From Aeromicrobium wangtongii (GTDB lineage: Bacteria > Actinomycetota > Actinomycetes > Propionibacteriales > Nocardioidaceae): 64,000 bases of DNA. The DNA lies in assembly GCF_024584515.1 (NCBI RefSeq), contig NZ_CP102173.1, forward strand, positions 1,488,001-1,552,000, in the 5' to 3' direction. The notes beneath the pieces were generated by a model, which saw only the letters and a list, made by a program, of their open reading frames with translations, made no database searches and was not told the origin of the DNA. This document shows, one piece after another, positions 27,294 to 36,092 of the stretch. The position numbers and the translations under genes were made by a program. Every line of letters starts with the position of its first letter. Within the stretch, counting starts at the first letter, position 1.

Positions 27294-29259
27294 TCCGGCT
27301 CCCCTTGCCCTGGATGGTGACGTGTCCGTCCCCGAGGTAGGCGGCAAGAACTCGTTGGTCCTGCTGCAGTCCGGCTGCGTCGCCGTGATAGATCCTGGCG
27401 CCGCGCTCCATGCAGGTGACCTCGTCCGCCACGCGGATGACCAGGCTCATGTCGTGCTCCACCAGCAAGATCGCGACGCCCGTGGCGGCGATCGCCTCCA
27501 AGGTGGTCCCCAGTTGGTATGTCTCAGACGGGTTGAGCCCGGCTGCCGGCTCGTCGAGGATCAGAATCTTGGGGTCACTTGCCAGGGCGCGGGCCAGCTC
27601 GACGGAGCGCTGGAGCCCATAGGGCAGCTCGCCTGCCGGGGTCCCAGCGTGCTCCTCGATCCCGAGGCGCTCGAGGAGCTCCATCGCGCGGTGACGTGCC
27701 TCGGCCTCGAGACGACGCACCTTGGGCAACCGCAGCAGGGTGGCGATGAACGACTGCCCGAGCTTCGCGTCGAGTCCGGACATCACGTTGACCAGGGCGC
27801 TCTCGCCGTGAAAGAGCTGCGGGGTCTGGAAGGTCCGGGCCACCCCGAGCTGGTAGATCGCGTGTGGGGGGAGGCCGTTGGCGTGCTTGCCGAGGATGTG
27901 GGCCGTGGCCCCTGCCTGCAGGGGGTAGACCCCGGTGGTGAGGTTGACCAGGGTCGTCTTCCCGGCACCGTTGGGGCCGACGAGGGCGTGGATGGTGCCT
28001 TCGCGCAGGGTCAACTGCATGTCGTCGACGGCCTTGAGGCCGGCGAAGTTGTGGGTCACGTCGCGTAACTGCATCACTTCGTCGTGCTCGTCGAGGTCGA
28101 TCGCACACGAGGCCTGGCGCTGGGCCGTGGCCCGGACCGTGGCATCGATGTCGAGGGATTCCGCGTCCGGCTGCGCCCCCGCGGGGGTGTTGCGCGTACG
28201 GAATCGGCGCCACAGCTTTTGCGCCCCGCCAACGAGGCCGCTTGGCAGGAAGACCAGGGTGAGGATGAGAAGGAGGCCGGTGAGCCCTTCCTCGGACAGG
28301 AACCAGGTGTCGCTCAGGTTCTCCTGCTGAAACTCCACGATGCTCTGCATGGCATGGGAGTGTTCGAGCGTCATCAGCACGAACACGCCGACGACCGGAC
28401 CGTAGAGGCGTCCTGCGCCACCGAGGATCACCATGATGATCAGGTTCAGGCTCAGGGTGAAGGTGAACGACTCGGGCTGGAGGTGTGCCTGGAGCTGGGT
28501 CTGCATTGTGCCGGCCACACCGCCGAAGGTCGCGGCCACGGTGAAGACGGCCGTCTTGCGTCCACGGGGATTGATGCCGATGTGCGAGGCGACGATCTCG
28601 TTCGTGGCCAGGGCGCGCAAGCTGCGTCCCCAGGCCGATTCGGCCAGGTTGCGGTAGGCGAGGAAGGACAGGACCGCAATCAGGCCGACCAGCAGCATCA
28701 CCAAGGGGCCGGTGCCGGCGAAGAGAGGTGGCTCGAGCGCGGTGCCGCCGATCTTGATCGGGTCGAGCAGGGAGGTGTCGTGGTTGGAGGTGTTTGGGTA
28801 GCCGGCCAAGCGCCCGAAGATCTCCAGTTCGACGAACAGCCTGTGCACCATCACCGCGAACGCGAGAGTGATCATGGCGACCTGCGGACCGGAGAGGCGG
28901 GCCGCGGCCAGGGAAAGCACCGCTCCGACGGCTGCAGAGGCAGCGACAGCGAGTATGAGGGCGAGGGGCCAGGGGAGACCTGTCTCGAGTAGTGCCCAAG
29001 CGCTGACGTAGGCACCGATGGCCACGAAGGCGCCCTGGCCCAACGAGATGAGGCCGGCATGGCCTGCGAGCAGGTTGAGGCCACACGCGGCGACTAGTGC
29101 GACACCGATCGAGCCCATGGATTGGCTTCGGGAGATGGTGAGAGGGTCGCCACCCAGCCCGGGCAGGATGGCGAACGCAGCCAGGGCCAGGGCAACGACC
29201 AGCACCAGTGCGTCGCGGCGCAGGAGGTCTCGACGCAGTGCGGTGAGGTTGTCAGACAT
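27286..29259 (-). CDS. Fused LivM permease - LivG ATP-binding protein
   Basis: A 657-residue fusion. Residues 1 to about 330 form a LivM-type permease with 8-10 helices, including the conserved GHAGLISLGQGAFVAIGAY. A linker of about 55 residues follows, then a LivG-type ATPase with Walker A GPNGAGKTT and Walker B ILILDEPAAGLNP and the lineage motif YGLQRSVELARAL. Its ATG at 29259 shares one base with the LivH stop. Permease-ATPase fusions of this type are known in actinobacteria. Confidence 0.9.
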   Translation of the reverse strand: MSDNLTALRRDLLRRDALVLVVALALAAFAILPGLGGDPLTISRSQSMGSIGVALVAACGLNLLAGHAGLISLGQGAFVAIGAYVSAWALLETGLPWPLALILAVAASAAVGAVLSLAAARLSGPQVAMITLAFAVMVHRLFVELEIFGRLAGYPNTSNHDTSLLDPIKIGGTALEPPLFAGTGPLVMLLVGLIAVLSFLAYRNLAESAWGRSLRALATNEIVASHIGINPRGRKTAVFTVAATFGGVAGTMQTQLQAHLQPESFTFTLSLNLIIMVILGGAGRLYGPVVGVFVLMTLEHSHAMQSIVEFQQENLSDTWFLSEEGLTGLLLILTLVFLPSGLVGGAQKLWRRFRTRNTPAGAQPDAESLDIDATVRATAQRQASCAIDLDEHDEVMQLRDVTHNFAGLKAVDDMQLTLREGTIHALVGPNGAGKTTLVNLTTGVYPLQAGATAHILGKHANGLPPHAIYQLGVARTFQTPQLFHGESALVNVMSGLDAKLGQSFIATLLRLPKVRRLEAEARHRAMELLERLGIEEHAGTPAGELPYGLQRSVELARALASDPKILILDEPAAGLNPSETYQLGTTLEAIAATGVAILLVEHDMSLVIRVADEVTCMERGARIYHGDAAGLQQDQRVLAAYLGDGHVTIQGKGSRNA

Positions 29260-30122
29260 CAGACCTTCTCCATGACGACGCGGCCCAGCAGGCCCTGGGG
29301 GCGGACGGCGAGGACGAGGACGGTGACGACCAACCCGATGACGCCGCCGACGGCGGTGCCGAGCCAGTCCGTGGCGACGACGGTGGACACGCCGTAGGCG
29401 AGGCCCCCCACCATGGCCCCCGGGATGCTGTCCAGGCCACCCAGGATGGCCGCAGCGAATCCGGCGACGAGGAGTCCTTGACCGGTTCCGATCGACAACC
29501 CGACCTCGGCGCTGTACATGATGCCAGCGGCCGCTGCGATGCTCATCGCGATCGCGTAGGCGCCGAGAGCGACGAGGCCGGGACTCAGGCCCATCAGCGA
29601 TGCCGTCTCCCGGTCCTCGGCCACTGCACGGAAGATCGTGCCGAGGGTCGTGCGCTGGGTGAACCAGGTGAGGGCGAGGGTCACCCCGATCGCCAAGGCC
29701 AGGATCAGCAGGAACTGCGAGCTGACCTTGGTCCCTGCGATCGAGGTGAACCCCTCGACCCCGATCCCGTTCAGGGCCCTGGTCCCCGACCCCTCCGAGT
29801 TGCGGAGGAGGTCGAGCATGATGAGCGACAGACCCGCAGTGGTTAGGAACCAGCGGATGTCGTGCGGCCCGGAGTTGAACGGCCGGACGACGATGCGCTC
29901 GGTGACCATCCCCAACAGGCCGATCACCAGGACTGCGATGACCACGGCCAACCAGGCCGGGAGATCGAGTGCCACCGCGGCCAAGAAGGCAAAACCACCG
30001 GCCGTGATGAATTCACCCAATGCGAAATTGAGTGTCCTGGTGGTCTGGAAGGTCAGGACGAACGCAAGCGCGACCAGTCCGTAAAGTCCGCCGAGTGTGA
30101 TGCCGACGAGGACGGAGTCCAT
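29259..30122 (-). CDS. livH: Branched-chain amino acid-type ABC transporter permease
   Basis: A 287-residue LivH-type permease with about eight helices. It starts MDSVLVGITLGGLYGLVALAFVL, with the conserved NFALGEF segment near 36 and the C-terminal EAA-like region AAAILGGLDSIPGAMVGG. It lies between the binding-protein gene and the fused LivM-LivG gene in the same operon and forms half of the membrane channel. Confidence 0.9.
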   Translation of the reverse strand: MDSVLVGITLGGLYGLVALAFVLTFQTTRTLNFALGEFITAGGFAFLAAVALDLPAWLAVVIAVLVIGLLGMVTERIVVRPFNSGPHDIRWFLTTAGLSLIMLDLLRNSEGSGTRALNGIGVEGFTSIAGTKVSSQFLLILALAIGVTLALTWFTQRTTLGTIFRAVAEDRETASLMGLSPGLVALGAYAIAMSIAAAAGIMYSAEVGLSIGTGQGLLVAGFAAAILGGLDSIPGAMVGGLAYGVSTVVATDWLGTAVGGVIGLVVTVLVLAVRPQGLLGRVVMEKV

Positions 30123-30166
30123 GGGTGCTCCTCAGGAGATCAGGCCATTGGATGGGCGGGCGCGTG

Positions 30167-31330
30167 TCAGTCAGCCTTGACGACCGTGCCGGACTCGTCG
30201 AACTCATAGGCGATCCAGTCCTCCGGCGTGAACAGCTCGTGGTCCTTCGCGGAGAAGGGCTTGTCGAACTTCTGGCCGAGAATCTCGATGGAGTCGAGGC
30301 CCTCGAGCGCATCCCTCACGGCTGCGTAGTCGCTCGAGTCACCGGCCTCTTCGACGGCCGCCGCGTAGGACAGCGTCGATGCATAGAGAGCCCAGACAAC
30401 TGTGAGGATGAGTGGCTTCTCGCCGTACCTCTCCTCGTATCGCTTCGCCAGTTCAGTCACTTCCGGCGACTCGAAGTCGATCGGCGCAGCGAACACAGTG
30501 GTGTCCCACTCGGCAGGCTTGGAGAGCTCGGTGAAAGCCGGGTCAAGGATTGTCGCGGTTGCCACGATCTCGGGGTCGTAACTGACCTGCGCCATGCTCC
30601 TCATCATGGTGGCGTGATCGGCCCCGGTGGTGAACCAGACGATGACTGTGTCAATTCCGGCTTTCTTGAGGGTGTTCACCTGGGCGGTCATCGAGGTTGA
30701 CCCGGGGTCGACGCCCTCGGCGCGGACGAGGTTGAGGCCATTCGCCTTCGCATAGGCGTCCACGGCGTCGTAGCCGGCCTGTCCGAATCCGTCGGTCCCG
30801 TAGATCATGCCGACGGTCTTGTCGTCGCCGAAGGCGATGTTGGCCACGGCTTCGATGTTTTGGGAATTGTTGTAGTTGGTGCGGAAGCCCCAGTTCGGCT
30901 GCGTGGAGTAGTCGAGCACTCCGTCGGCCGCGGGGGCGCCGGTCATCCACGGGCGTTTGGCCCGCTGAATCACGGGCGCCACCTGGAGAGCGACACCGGA
31001 GAGGGAGGGGCCGAAGAGCACATCGACCTGTTCTTGGTTGAGGAGCTCCTGGATGAGGCGCGCGCCGGTTTCCGGCTCGCCCTTGTCGTCACGTTTGACG
31101 AGGTCGAAGGTCACTCCGTGGCGCTCCTCGGCTTCATCCTGTGCCAACTCGATTCCTCGTTCGAGCTCGGTCCAGTACTGCGAAGCCGGGTTCGTCTTGG
31201 GACCGACGACACCTGCTTTGACGGAGAGCGCACCCTTGCTGCTGCTCTCGGTGGAGCTGCCACATGCGGTTAGTCCACCCGCGAGCAACAAGCCGGTGGT
31301 GATTCCCGCGAGGACCCTTTTCTTCGTCAC
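30167..31330 (-). CDS. ABC transporter substrate-binding lipoprotein (Liv family)
   Basis: A 387-residue periplasmic-binding-protein fold (type I, Leu/Ile/Val family) anchored as a lipoprotein. A basic N terminus and hydrophobic stretch end in the lipobox LTAC with the lipidated cysteine at residue 23. The GTG at 31330 is chosen because it gives a proper signal peptide and follows AGGAGAA; the longer frame upstream would bury it. It is first in the importer operon, with a promoter and operator directly upstream. Confidence 0.88.
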   Translation of the reverse strand: MTKKRVLAGITTGLLLAGGLTACGSSTESSSKGALSVKAGVVGPKTNPASQYWTELERGIELAQDEAEERHGVTFDLVKRDDKGEPETGARLIQELLNQEQVDVLFGPSLSGVALQVAPVIQRAKRPWMTGAPAADGVLDYSTQPNWGFRTNYNNSQNIEAVANIAFGDDKTVGMIYGTDGFGQAGYDAVDAYAKANGLNLVRAEGVDPGSTSMTAQVNTLKKAGIDTVIVWFTTGADHATMMRSMAQVSYDPEIVATATILDPAFTELSKPAEWDTTVFAAPIDFESPEVTELAKRYEERYGEKPLILTVVWALYASTLSYAAAVEEAGDSSDYAAVRDALEGLDSIEILGQKFDKPFSAKDHELFTPEDWIAYEFDESGTVVKAD

Positions 31331-31352
31331 AACGATTCTCCTGCGTCTCGGG

Positions 31353-31375
31353 TAACCAAACGAACGGTTTGGAAT
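31353..31375. promoter_or_regulatory. Operator-like palindrome, island-1 motif (site 2)
   Basis: An inverted repeat, CCAAAC and GTTTGG separated by 5 bp, within TAACCAAAC ... GTTTGGAAT. It lies 23 bp upstream of the binding-protein start codon and at the predicted transcription start of the promoter at 31382-31410, an ideal position for a repressor. Confidence 0.65.
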
Positions 31376-31381
31376 AGAGAC

Positions 31382-31410
31382 ATCGAATGGGACAACAGGC
31401 GTTGTGTCAA
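31382..31410 (-). promoter_or_regulatory. Predicted sigma-70 promoter of the island-1 importer operon
   Basis: On the minus strand TTGACA (31410-31405) is followed by a 17-bp spacer and TTCGAT (31387-31382). Transcription would begin near 31375, inside the palindrome at 31353-31375. The -35 element is perfect; the -10 is a moderate match. Confidence 0.5.
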
Positions 31411-31447
31411 GCATCACAGTGGGCTGTCTTGCAGATCGATGGTGGAT

Positions 31448-31560
31448 TCAGAGTGAACTGCCTCCGTCCACCCTGAGCGTCCGGTCCTGGACCACCGAGG
31501 CCGCGCGTGCCGTGACCGGCGCGACCACGGCGATCGCGTAGGCGAATTCGATGGCCCGTG
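31448..31560 (-). pseudogene. Possible 3' remnant of an SDR gene
   Basis: The minus-strand frame ends RTLRVDGGSSL followed by a stop, which matches the usual C terminus of classical SDRs (VDGG-x-S). No SDR body precedes it. The rest of this 393-bp gap (31331-31723) holds the promoter and operator described separately and an unassignable stretch; a + strand frame around 31600-31735 is open but I recognise nothing in it. Confidence 0.3.
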
Positions 31561-31723
31561 CAACGTGTGGACCTAGATCTGGTCCAACAAACCCCGCCGA
31601 GTGCTTCGTCGGCGCCTGGCCGGGCGAACCGACGAGTGGGCCGAGGTCTGCCGCCACCTCGGGCTCAATGTCCGCACCCGCTGTCGCGCCACCATCGTGC
31701 CCAGGCCGACGGCCCGCGCAGCG

Positions 31724-33280
31724 TCAGTTGCCTGACACTCGACGCTCGTGACCTTCCCAGAATGGCTCGCGGAGCACTTTGCGCTGCACCTTGCCCACAG
31801 GGCTCTTCGGCAGAGGGGTGGTGCGGAACTGAACTGCGCTGGGCTTCTTGTAAGACCCCAACTGGTCGGCGCACAAGTCGATGATGTCTTGTTCCGACAC
31901 GGCTGCACCCTCTTCGATCACACACAGTGCGAGCGAGCTCTCGCCCCAGCGCACGTGCGGCACCGAGACCACCGCCACTTCGACCACCGCTGGATGTCCC
32001 TGGATCACGTTCTCCAGTTCGGCCGGCCAGATGTTGAAGCCGCCCGAGATGATCATGTCGTCCTTGCGATCGAGGACGTAGAGATAACCGTTCTGATCGA
32101 GCTTGCCGATGTCGCCGGTGAGCACGAACTGGTCCTGGGTCATTCGTTCTGCCGTGGCGTCGGGGTTGTTCCAGAAGCCCAACATCTGGCCGTCGCAGCG
32201 GATCGCGATCTCGCCCTCGGACCCGATGTCCAGCACGACGGACGAGTTGTCCGGGTCTCGGATCTGCAGGTAGGCGAACGGAAGTGCTCGACCCGCGGAG
32301 CGCAGCGGACTCGATCCCTCCACGTCGGAGAACCATTCCTGCGGGCCCATCATGCAGACCGGGAGCGCTTCGGTCTGGCCGTAGCCCTGGTAGAGCGTGG
32401 GTCCGAAGATCTCGCGTGCGAGGAGAGCCGTCTTGTCCGTGACCGGCGCCCCTCCGAGCTGGATCACCTTGAGGGCAGCCCAGTCGTGCTCCCGGGCAGC
32501 CGGGAGCCGTGTCAGCGCGTTCAACATGGCCGGGACGCAGAACATGTACGAGACGCGCTCAGTTGCCATCACGTCAATGACCGCATCCGGGTCGAACTGG
32601 TCGAGAAGGATGTTCACACCGCCCGACAACCACGTCGGCGTGTAGAGGTAGCCGGACCCGTGCGAGATCGGTCCCATGTGCAGGCACGGGTCCCCGGCCT
32701 GCATCGGCGGGAAGTTGTAGAACCAGTCGCGGCCTGCGGCGAGCCAGGAACGGTGGGTGTATGCGACGCCCTTCGGCCGCCCGGTAGTGCCTCCGGAATG
32801 CCTAATGATGTACGTGTCGTCAGGATCGATGGGGACATCCGGGTCGATGCGGGACTGAGACTTCAGCCACTGCTCGTACGTGTGGTCGCGGACCAACACG
32901 TGCTCGAGCTCGGGGAGTTCGTCGCGGATCGCTTCGATGTCGTCGCGGTAGTGCTCCTCGACCACCACGGCCCGACAGCCGGTGTGCTCGAGCATGTACT
33001 TGTGGCTCTCGACGGAGTTGCGGGCATAGAGGGGAACGCGGACGAGGCCCGCTGCGCCTGCGCCTGCGAACATGTCCTGCGCACCGATCGAGTTGTCCTC
33101 CAGCACACCGACCCGGTCGCCGGGCTGGAGTCCGAGAGCAAGGAGACCGTTGGCCATCCGCAGACCGCGCTCCCAAGCCTCGGCATAGGTCAACCGGACA
33201 TCGCCGTGCACGATCGCGGGTCGTCGCGAGTTGAACACGGCCGATTGGCGCATCAGTCCTCGAACATCCATCTCAGGCAC
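31724..33280 (-). CDS. Acyl-CoA synthetase / AMP-dependent ligase
   Basis: A 518-residue ANL-superfamily ligase. The phosphate loop is SGGTTGRPKGVAYTH near residue 165, the A5 motif QGYGQTEALP near 295, the A7/A8 region TGDIGKLDQNGYLYVLDRKDDMIISGG near 390, and the C-terminal lysine is in SPVGKVQRKVL. The substrate is unknown. It lies downstream of the SDR at 33346 in the same direction, 65 bp away, and differs clearly from the other island ligase. Confidence 0.87.
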   Translation of the reverse strand: MPEMDVRGLMRQSAVFNSRRPAIVHGDVRLTYAEAWERGLRMANGLLALGLQPGDRVGVLEDNSIGAQDMFAGAGAAGLVRVPLYARNSVESHKYMLEHTGCRAVVVEEHYRDDIEAIRDELPELEHVLVRDHTYEQWLKSQSRIDPDVPIDPDDTYIIRHSGGTTGRPKGVAYTHRSWLAAGRDWFYNFPPMQAGDPCLHMGPISHGSGYLYTPTWLSGGVNILLDQFDPDAVIDVMATERVSYMFCVPAMLNALTRLPAAREHDWAALKVIQLGGAPVTDKTALLAREIFGPTLYQGYGQTEALPVCMMGPQEWFSDVEGSSPLRSAGRALPFAYLQIRDPDNSSVVLDIGSEGEIAIRCDGQMLGFWNNPDATAERMTQDQFVLTGDIGKLDQNGYLYVLDRKDDMIISGGFNIWPAELENVIQGHPAVVEVAVVSVPHVRWGESSLALCVIEEGAAVSEQDIIDLCADQLGSYKKPSAVQFRTTPLPKSPVGKVQRKVLREPFWEGHERRVSGN

Positions 33281-33345
33281 TCCTCAGTTTGGCGGACAAT
33301 TGGGACAGGCCTCGCGAAACCATCGTGCGACTTGCCATGCGGGCA

Positions 33346-34185
33346 TCACAACGACATCCCGCCGTCGACGGTCAATATCTGTCCTGTGACGAAGCCGGCG
33401 TCCGGCCCGACCAGGAAAGAGACGGCGCCTGCGATGTCCGAGGCGGCGGCAAGGCGTCGCAGCGGAATGCCCCGCAGTGCCGACTTCTGGATGGTCTCGA
33501 CATCGACGTTGGCGGCGGCCGCGGCCCGGGCGAGGGTTCCATCGATCATGTCGGTGGGGGTCATTCCGGGGGCGACGCAGTTGACGCGGATCTGGTGGCG
33601 CGCCAGCTCGAGCGCCTGCTGTTCGGTCAAGCGCTCCACGGCACCCTTCGAGGCGCAGTAGGCTGCGTAGCGCCCGAGGACCCGATGGCCCGCAGTCGAC
33701 GAGAGGTGGACGATGGACCGCCGCGGGGCGCTGCTCGCGGCCATCGTGGGGACGAGGACCGATGTGAGCCGATGCAGGCTGGTCAGATTGGTCATCACCG
33801 TTCGGTCCCACAGGTCGTCCGGGGTCTCGTGGGCCATGTAGGTGTTCGCCTCGCCCGCGCTGCCGTGGTTGTTGACCAGTACCGCCAGCGGTCCCAGTTC
33901 GCCGGCCACAGCATTGAGTTGTTCGGCAGTCGCCCGCTCCGTGAGGTCACCGCGGCTTGCCAAGGCGCGGCCACCCTGGGCCTCGATCTCGTCCACCACG
34001 GAGGCCGCTCCACGCCAGCCGTTGGCCTGCTCGGCTGGGAGCAGACTTGATCGTTCCCCGGATCGTTCGTGGACGACGACGGCGAACCCGTCACATGCCA
34101 GTCGTAGCGCTATGGCTCGCCCGATACCACGCTCTCGCCCGGCGCCCGTGACGACTGCGACACCCACTTCGATATTCATGTCCAT
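33346..34185 (-). CDS. SDR family oxidoreductase
   Basis: A 279-residue classical SDR, somewhat longer than usual because of an insertion after the nucleotide loop. The loop is TGAGRERGIGRA, the active site is YAAYCASK (tyrosine and lysine four apart), and the C terminus is GQILTVDGGMS. The start is ATG 34185, with ATG 34179 as alternative. It is first in an operon with the acyl-CoA ligase, with an operator-like element at 34191 just before the start. Confidence 0.85.
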   Translation of the reverse strand: MDMNIEVGVAVVTGAGRERGIGRAIALRLACDGFAVVVHERSGERSSLLPAEQANGWRGAASVVDEIEAQGGRALASRGDLTERATAEQLNAVAGELGPLAVLVNNHGSAGEANTYMAHETPDDLWDRTVMTNLTSLHRLTSVLVPTMAASSAPRRSIVHLSSTAGHRVLGRYAAYCASKGAVERLTEQQALELARHQIRVNCVAPGMTPTDMIDGTLARAAAAANVDVETIQKSALRGIPLRRLAAASDIAGAVSFLVGPDAGFVTGQILTVDGGMSL

Positions 34186-34190
34186 GACCG

Positions 34191-34211
34191 TTCCAAACAG
34201 TTGTATGTTTA
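34191..34211. promoter_or_regulatory. Operator-like element, island-1 motif (site 3, weak)
   Basis: Contains TTCCAAAC followed by an imperfect GTTTA arm. The TTCCAAACNGTT part equals one orientation of the 31353 site. It lies 5-25 bp upstream of the SDR start codon. This is the weakest of the four sites. Confidence 0.4.
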
Positions 34212-34275
34212 CGGGCGGGAGAGGGATGTTTGAGCGCGACCAGGAGCCGACAGAATGGGCACTTTAGCAAAACTG

Positions 34276-34297
34276 TAACCAAACGGACAGTGTGTTA
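34276..34297. promoter_or_regulatory. Operator-like element, island-1 motif (site 4)
   Basis: TAACCAAAC on the left and a GTTA end on the right span 22 bp, the same length as site 1. It lies between the divergent SDR and enoyl-CoA hydratase genes and probably controls the hydratase. The symmetry is partial (about 6 of 11 positions). Confidence 0.5.
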
Positions 34298-34410
34298 ATG
34301 TCCCGATTTAAGCTTCATTGATACGCAGGCCGCATCTGTCGAGGTTGCTCCATCGTGTGTCCGGTGTCGACTCGAGCCGAAGCGACATCGACTACCGGAA
34401 GGCGCTGACA

Positions 34411-35193
34411 ATGACCAATGACTCCGACCGCTGGGTCGTCGAAAGGGATGGCGCCATCTGCATGTTGCGGTTCAACGGTGGTCCGCGACGTACCGTCACG
34501 ATTGGTGACGCCGCAGATCTGGCAGCGCTTCTTGCGGCGCGGGCGGACCGTGAAGCGCCGCCCGTCCTCATCCTCGTGCTCGATGTCTTGCACGCAGACC
34601 TCACCGAGGTCCGTGAGATGGCGAACGGCCGACCAATCAATGATTGGGCTCCGTGGGTCGAGGCGATCAGCGCCATCGAGAACTACCCGAGTGCCGTGAT
34701 CGTTGCCGTGCCGGTGCAGGCGAGCTGTGGAGGCCTTGAGATGAGCGTGGCAGCTGACATACGCATCGCTGCTCCCGACGCCTTGCTCGGCGTGATGGAG
34801 ACTCGAATGGGGATCCTCCCTGGAGCCGGTGGAACGCAGCGACTGCCCGAGCTGGTCGGCCGCGGCGACGCCGCACTGCTGGTGCTCAGTGGCGACCTCA
34901 TCTCCGGGACCGAGGCGCACCGGATGGGCTTGGTGCAGCTCCTCGCCGATGACCCAGTGGATCGTGCCCTTCAGCTCGCCGCGCGGCTCGCCCAGATCGG
35001 ACCGTCCGTGCTGCGGGCCGCCAAGCGCGCCCTGGCGGGCGGGCGGGCCAGGACCGCCGATGGATTCCGCAACGAAGGCCGGGCATTCCTGTCGCTCGTG
35101 GGCTCTGATTCCACGAAGGCGCGCCTCGACGGCTGGCTGAGCGACCAGGAGAACTCCGCGTCCCCGGCGCTGGATCGTGGTCCGCTGCCCTGA
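34411..35193 (+). CDS. Enoyl-CoA hydratase/isomerase family protein
   Basis: A 260-residue crotonase-fold protein. The oxyanion-hole region is SCGGLEMSVAADIRIA, with the first catalytic glutamate in GGLEM; the second is in METRMGILPGAGGTQRLP. Having both suggests a true hydratase. The ATG at 34411 follows a GGAAGG site; an upstream TTG (34318) would extend it without homology. It is divergent from the SDR/ligase operon and the last complete gene before repeat copy B. Confidence 0.83.
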   Translation: MTNDSDRWVVERDGAICMLRFNGGPRRTVTIGDAADLAALLAARADREAPPVLILVLDVLHADLTEVREMANGRPINDWAPWVEAISAIENYPSAVIVAVPVQASCGGLEMSVAADIRIAAPDALLGVMETRMGILPGAGGTQRLPELVGRGDAALLVLSGDLISGTEAHRMGLVQLLADDPVDRALQLAARLAQIGPSVLRAAKRALAGGRARTADGFRNEGRAFLSLVGSDSTKARLDGWLSDQENSASPALDRGPLP

Positions 35194-35360
35194 GGTGCGC
35201 CGGCCCCCGTACTGCCGCGAACAAAACCGGGGCGCTGCTTGGGCGTGGCGTCGTGCTCCCCGCGAGCTGCTCATGGCCCACGCCCCGTCGTTCGCCAAGG
35301 TCTACCGACTGGGTGTGAGCGATCAGGACGAGACCGACCAAATCGTTGATGTCGGCGCTG

Positions 35361-35495
35361 CTGGCCCGCGACTTGTTCGCGTTCGCGGCGCGCGGGTACG
35401 ACCTCGTCGGCCTGCGGGCGTTCGCGCTGTTCCCGATGACGCACCACGTCGAGTGCGTCGCTGTGCTGACGAAAACCGGCTCTGACCTGCGCTGA
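35361..35495 (+). pseudogene. Repeat copy B: truncated methyltransferase 3' end
   Basis: 135 bp aligning without gaps to the methyltransferase end (copy A), 123/135 identical by eye, still encoding LARDLFAFAARGYDLVGLRAF and ending TKTGSDLR plus stop. Most differences are silent or conservative, so it descends from a once-functional orthologue rather than a recent copy. It marks the junction between the two accessory segments. The preceding 35194-35360 shows nothing recognisable. Confidence 0.85.
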
Positions 35496-35518
35496 TGTGA
35501 ACTGGGCTCTCAGGCGGT

Positions 35519-35577
35519 GAGTCCCGAGAAAGGGCCTCTTAAAGGCTCACTTTGGGCTCACTTGAGTTCTCGGGCTC
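35519..35577. repeat. Imperfect inverted repeat next to repeat copy B
   Basis: Arms GAGTCCCGAGAA and TTCTCGGGCTC face each other across about 36 bp, in which GGCTCACTT occurs in two near-copies. It lies 24 bp after copy B and could be a recombination arm site or a long hairpin. No T-run follows, so it is not a typical terminator. Confidence 0.45.
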
Positions 35578-35698
35578 GGTTTGTGACGCCTCACTCGCCC
35601 TGTCGGGACGGCCTGAGGGCGCGCAGAACGGCCCGTACGCGGCCCCCCGGGAGTCGACCCTTCGCTCGGTCTCGGGGCCGGGACTGGCGACCGTGGGG

Positions 35699-35887
35699 GT
35701 GCGCGTCACCTTGCAGTTCAACATCGCCGGCATGCCCGCACTGTCGATGCACTTCGGCACCAGCCCCGACGGGCTCCCCATCGGTGTACAGATCGCCGCC
35801 GTCTGGCACGCCAAGTCCACGCTGCTGCACGTAGCAACTCTGCTCGAGTCCGTCAGTCCGGTCCGCGATCTTCACCCCGAGCTCTGA
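35699..35887 (+). pseudogene. Amidase 3' fragment
   Basis: About 62 codons match the C terminus of amidase-signature enzymes (GatA family): FNIAGMPALSMHFG, then DGLPIGVQIAA and a leucine-rich final helix. The catalytic Ser-cisSer-Lys core is absent, so this is only a tail. The DNA before it (35496-35698) contains the inverted repeat and no further amidase sequence. Confidence 0.6.
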
Positions 35888-35920
35888 CGGCAGATCCGCC
35901 TCCGTGCGGTGCTGACGCGG

Positions 35921-35949
35921 TTGACAAAGAAAAGCCAGACGGTTAGTTC
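35921..35949 (+). promoter_or_regulatory. Candidate promoter upstream of the LuxR-family gene
   Basis: TTGACA, a 17-bp spacer, then TAGTTC. It lies in an AT-richer pocket about 145 bp before the LuxR-family start codon. The -10 match is modest. Confidence 0.35.
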
Positions 35950-36092
35950 AATATCATAGGAACGACGACGGCCTACTTGGCCGAACGACCCGACGCCGAC
36001 CTCACCACGGTGCGGCTCCAATGACGTGAGCTCCGCCGAGATGCACGCCCTGGACGCCGGGGATCCCGGGTGGTCGTAGAGGGAGGGACCAC

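Larger units (their letters stand above)
23806..35495. mobile_element. Putative genomic island 1 (catabolic, bounded by repeats A and B)
   Basis: An 11.7-kb accessory block between repeat copies A and B. It contains a Liv-type importer, two acyl-CoA ligases, two SDRs and an enoyl-CoA hydratase, plus a short gene remnant near 31448. In relatives conserved housekeeping genes usually follow the methyltransferase (family knowledge), so the block breaks backbone order. No integrase, transposase or tRNA is visible, so the island call rests on the repeats and gene content only. Confidence 0.55.

Noticed and set aside
31558-31740. Possible transposase or other gene fragment on the + strand
   Set aside because: An open frame of about 60 codons with no recognisable motif; not enough evidence to name it.
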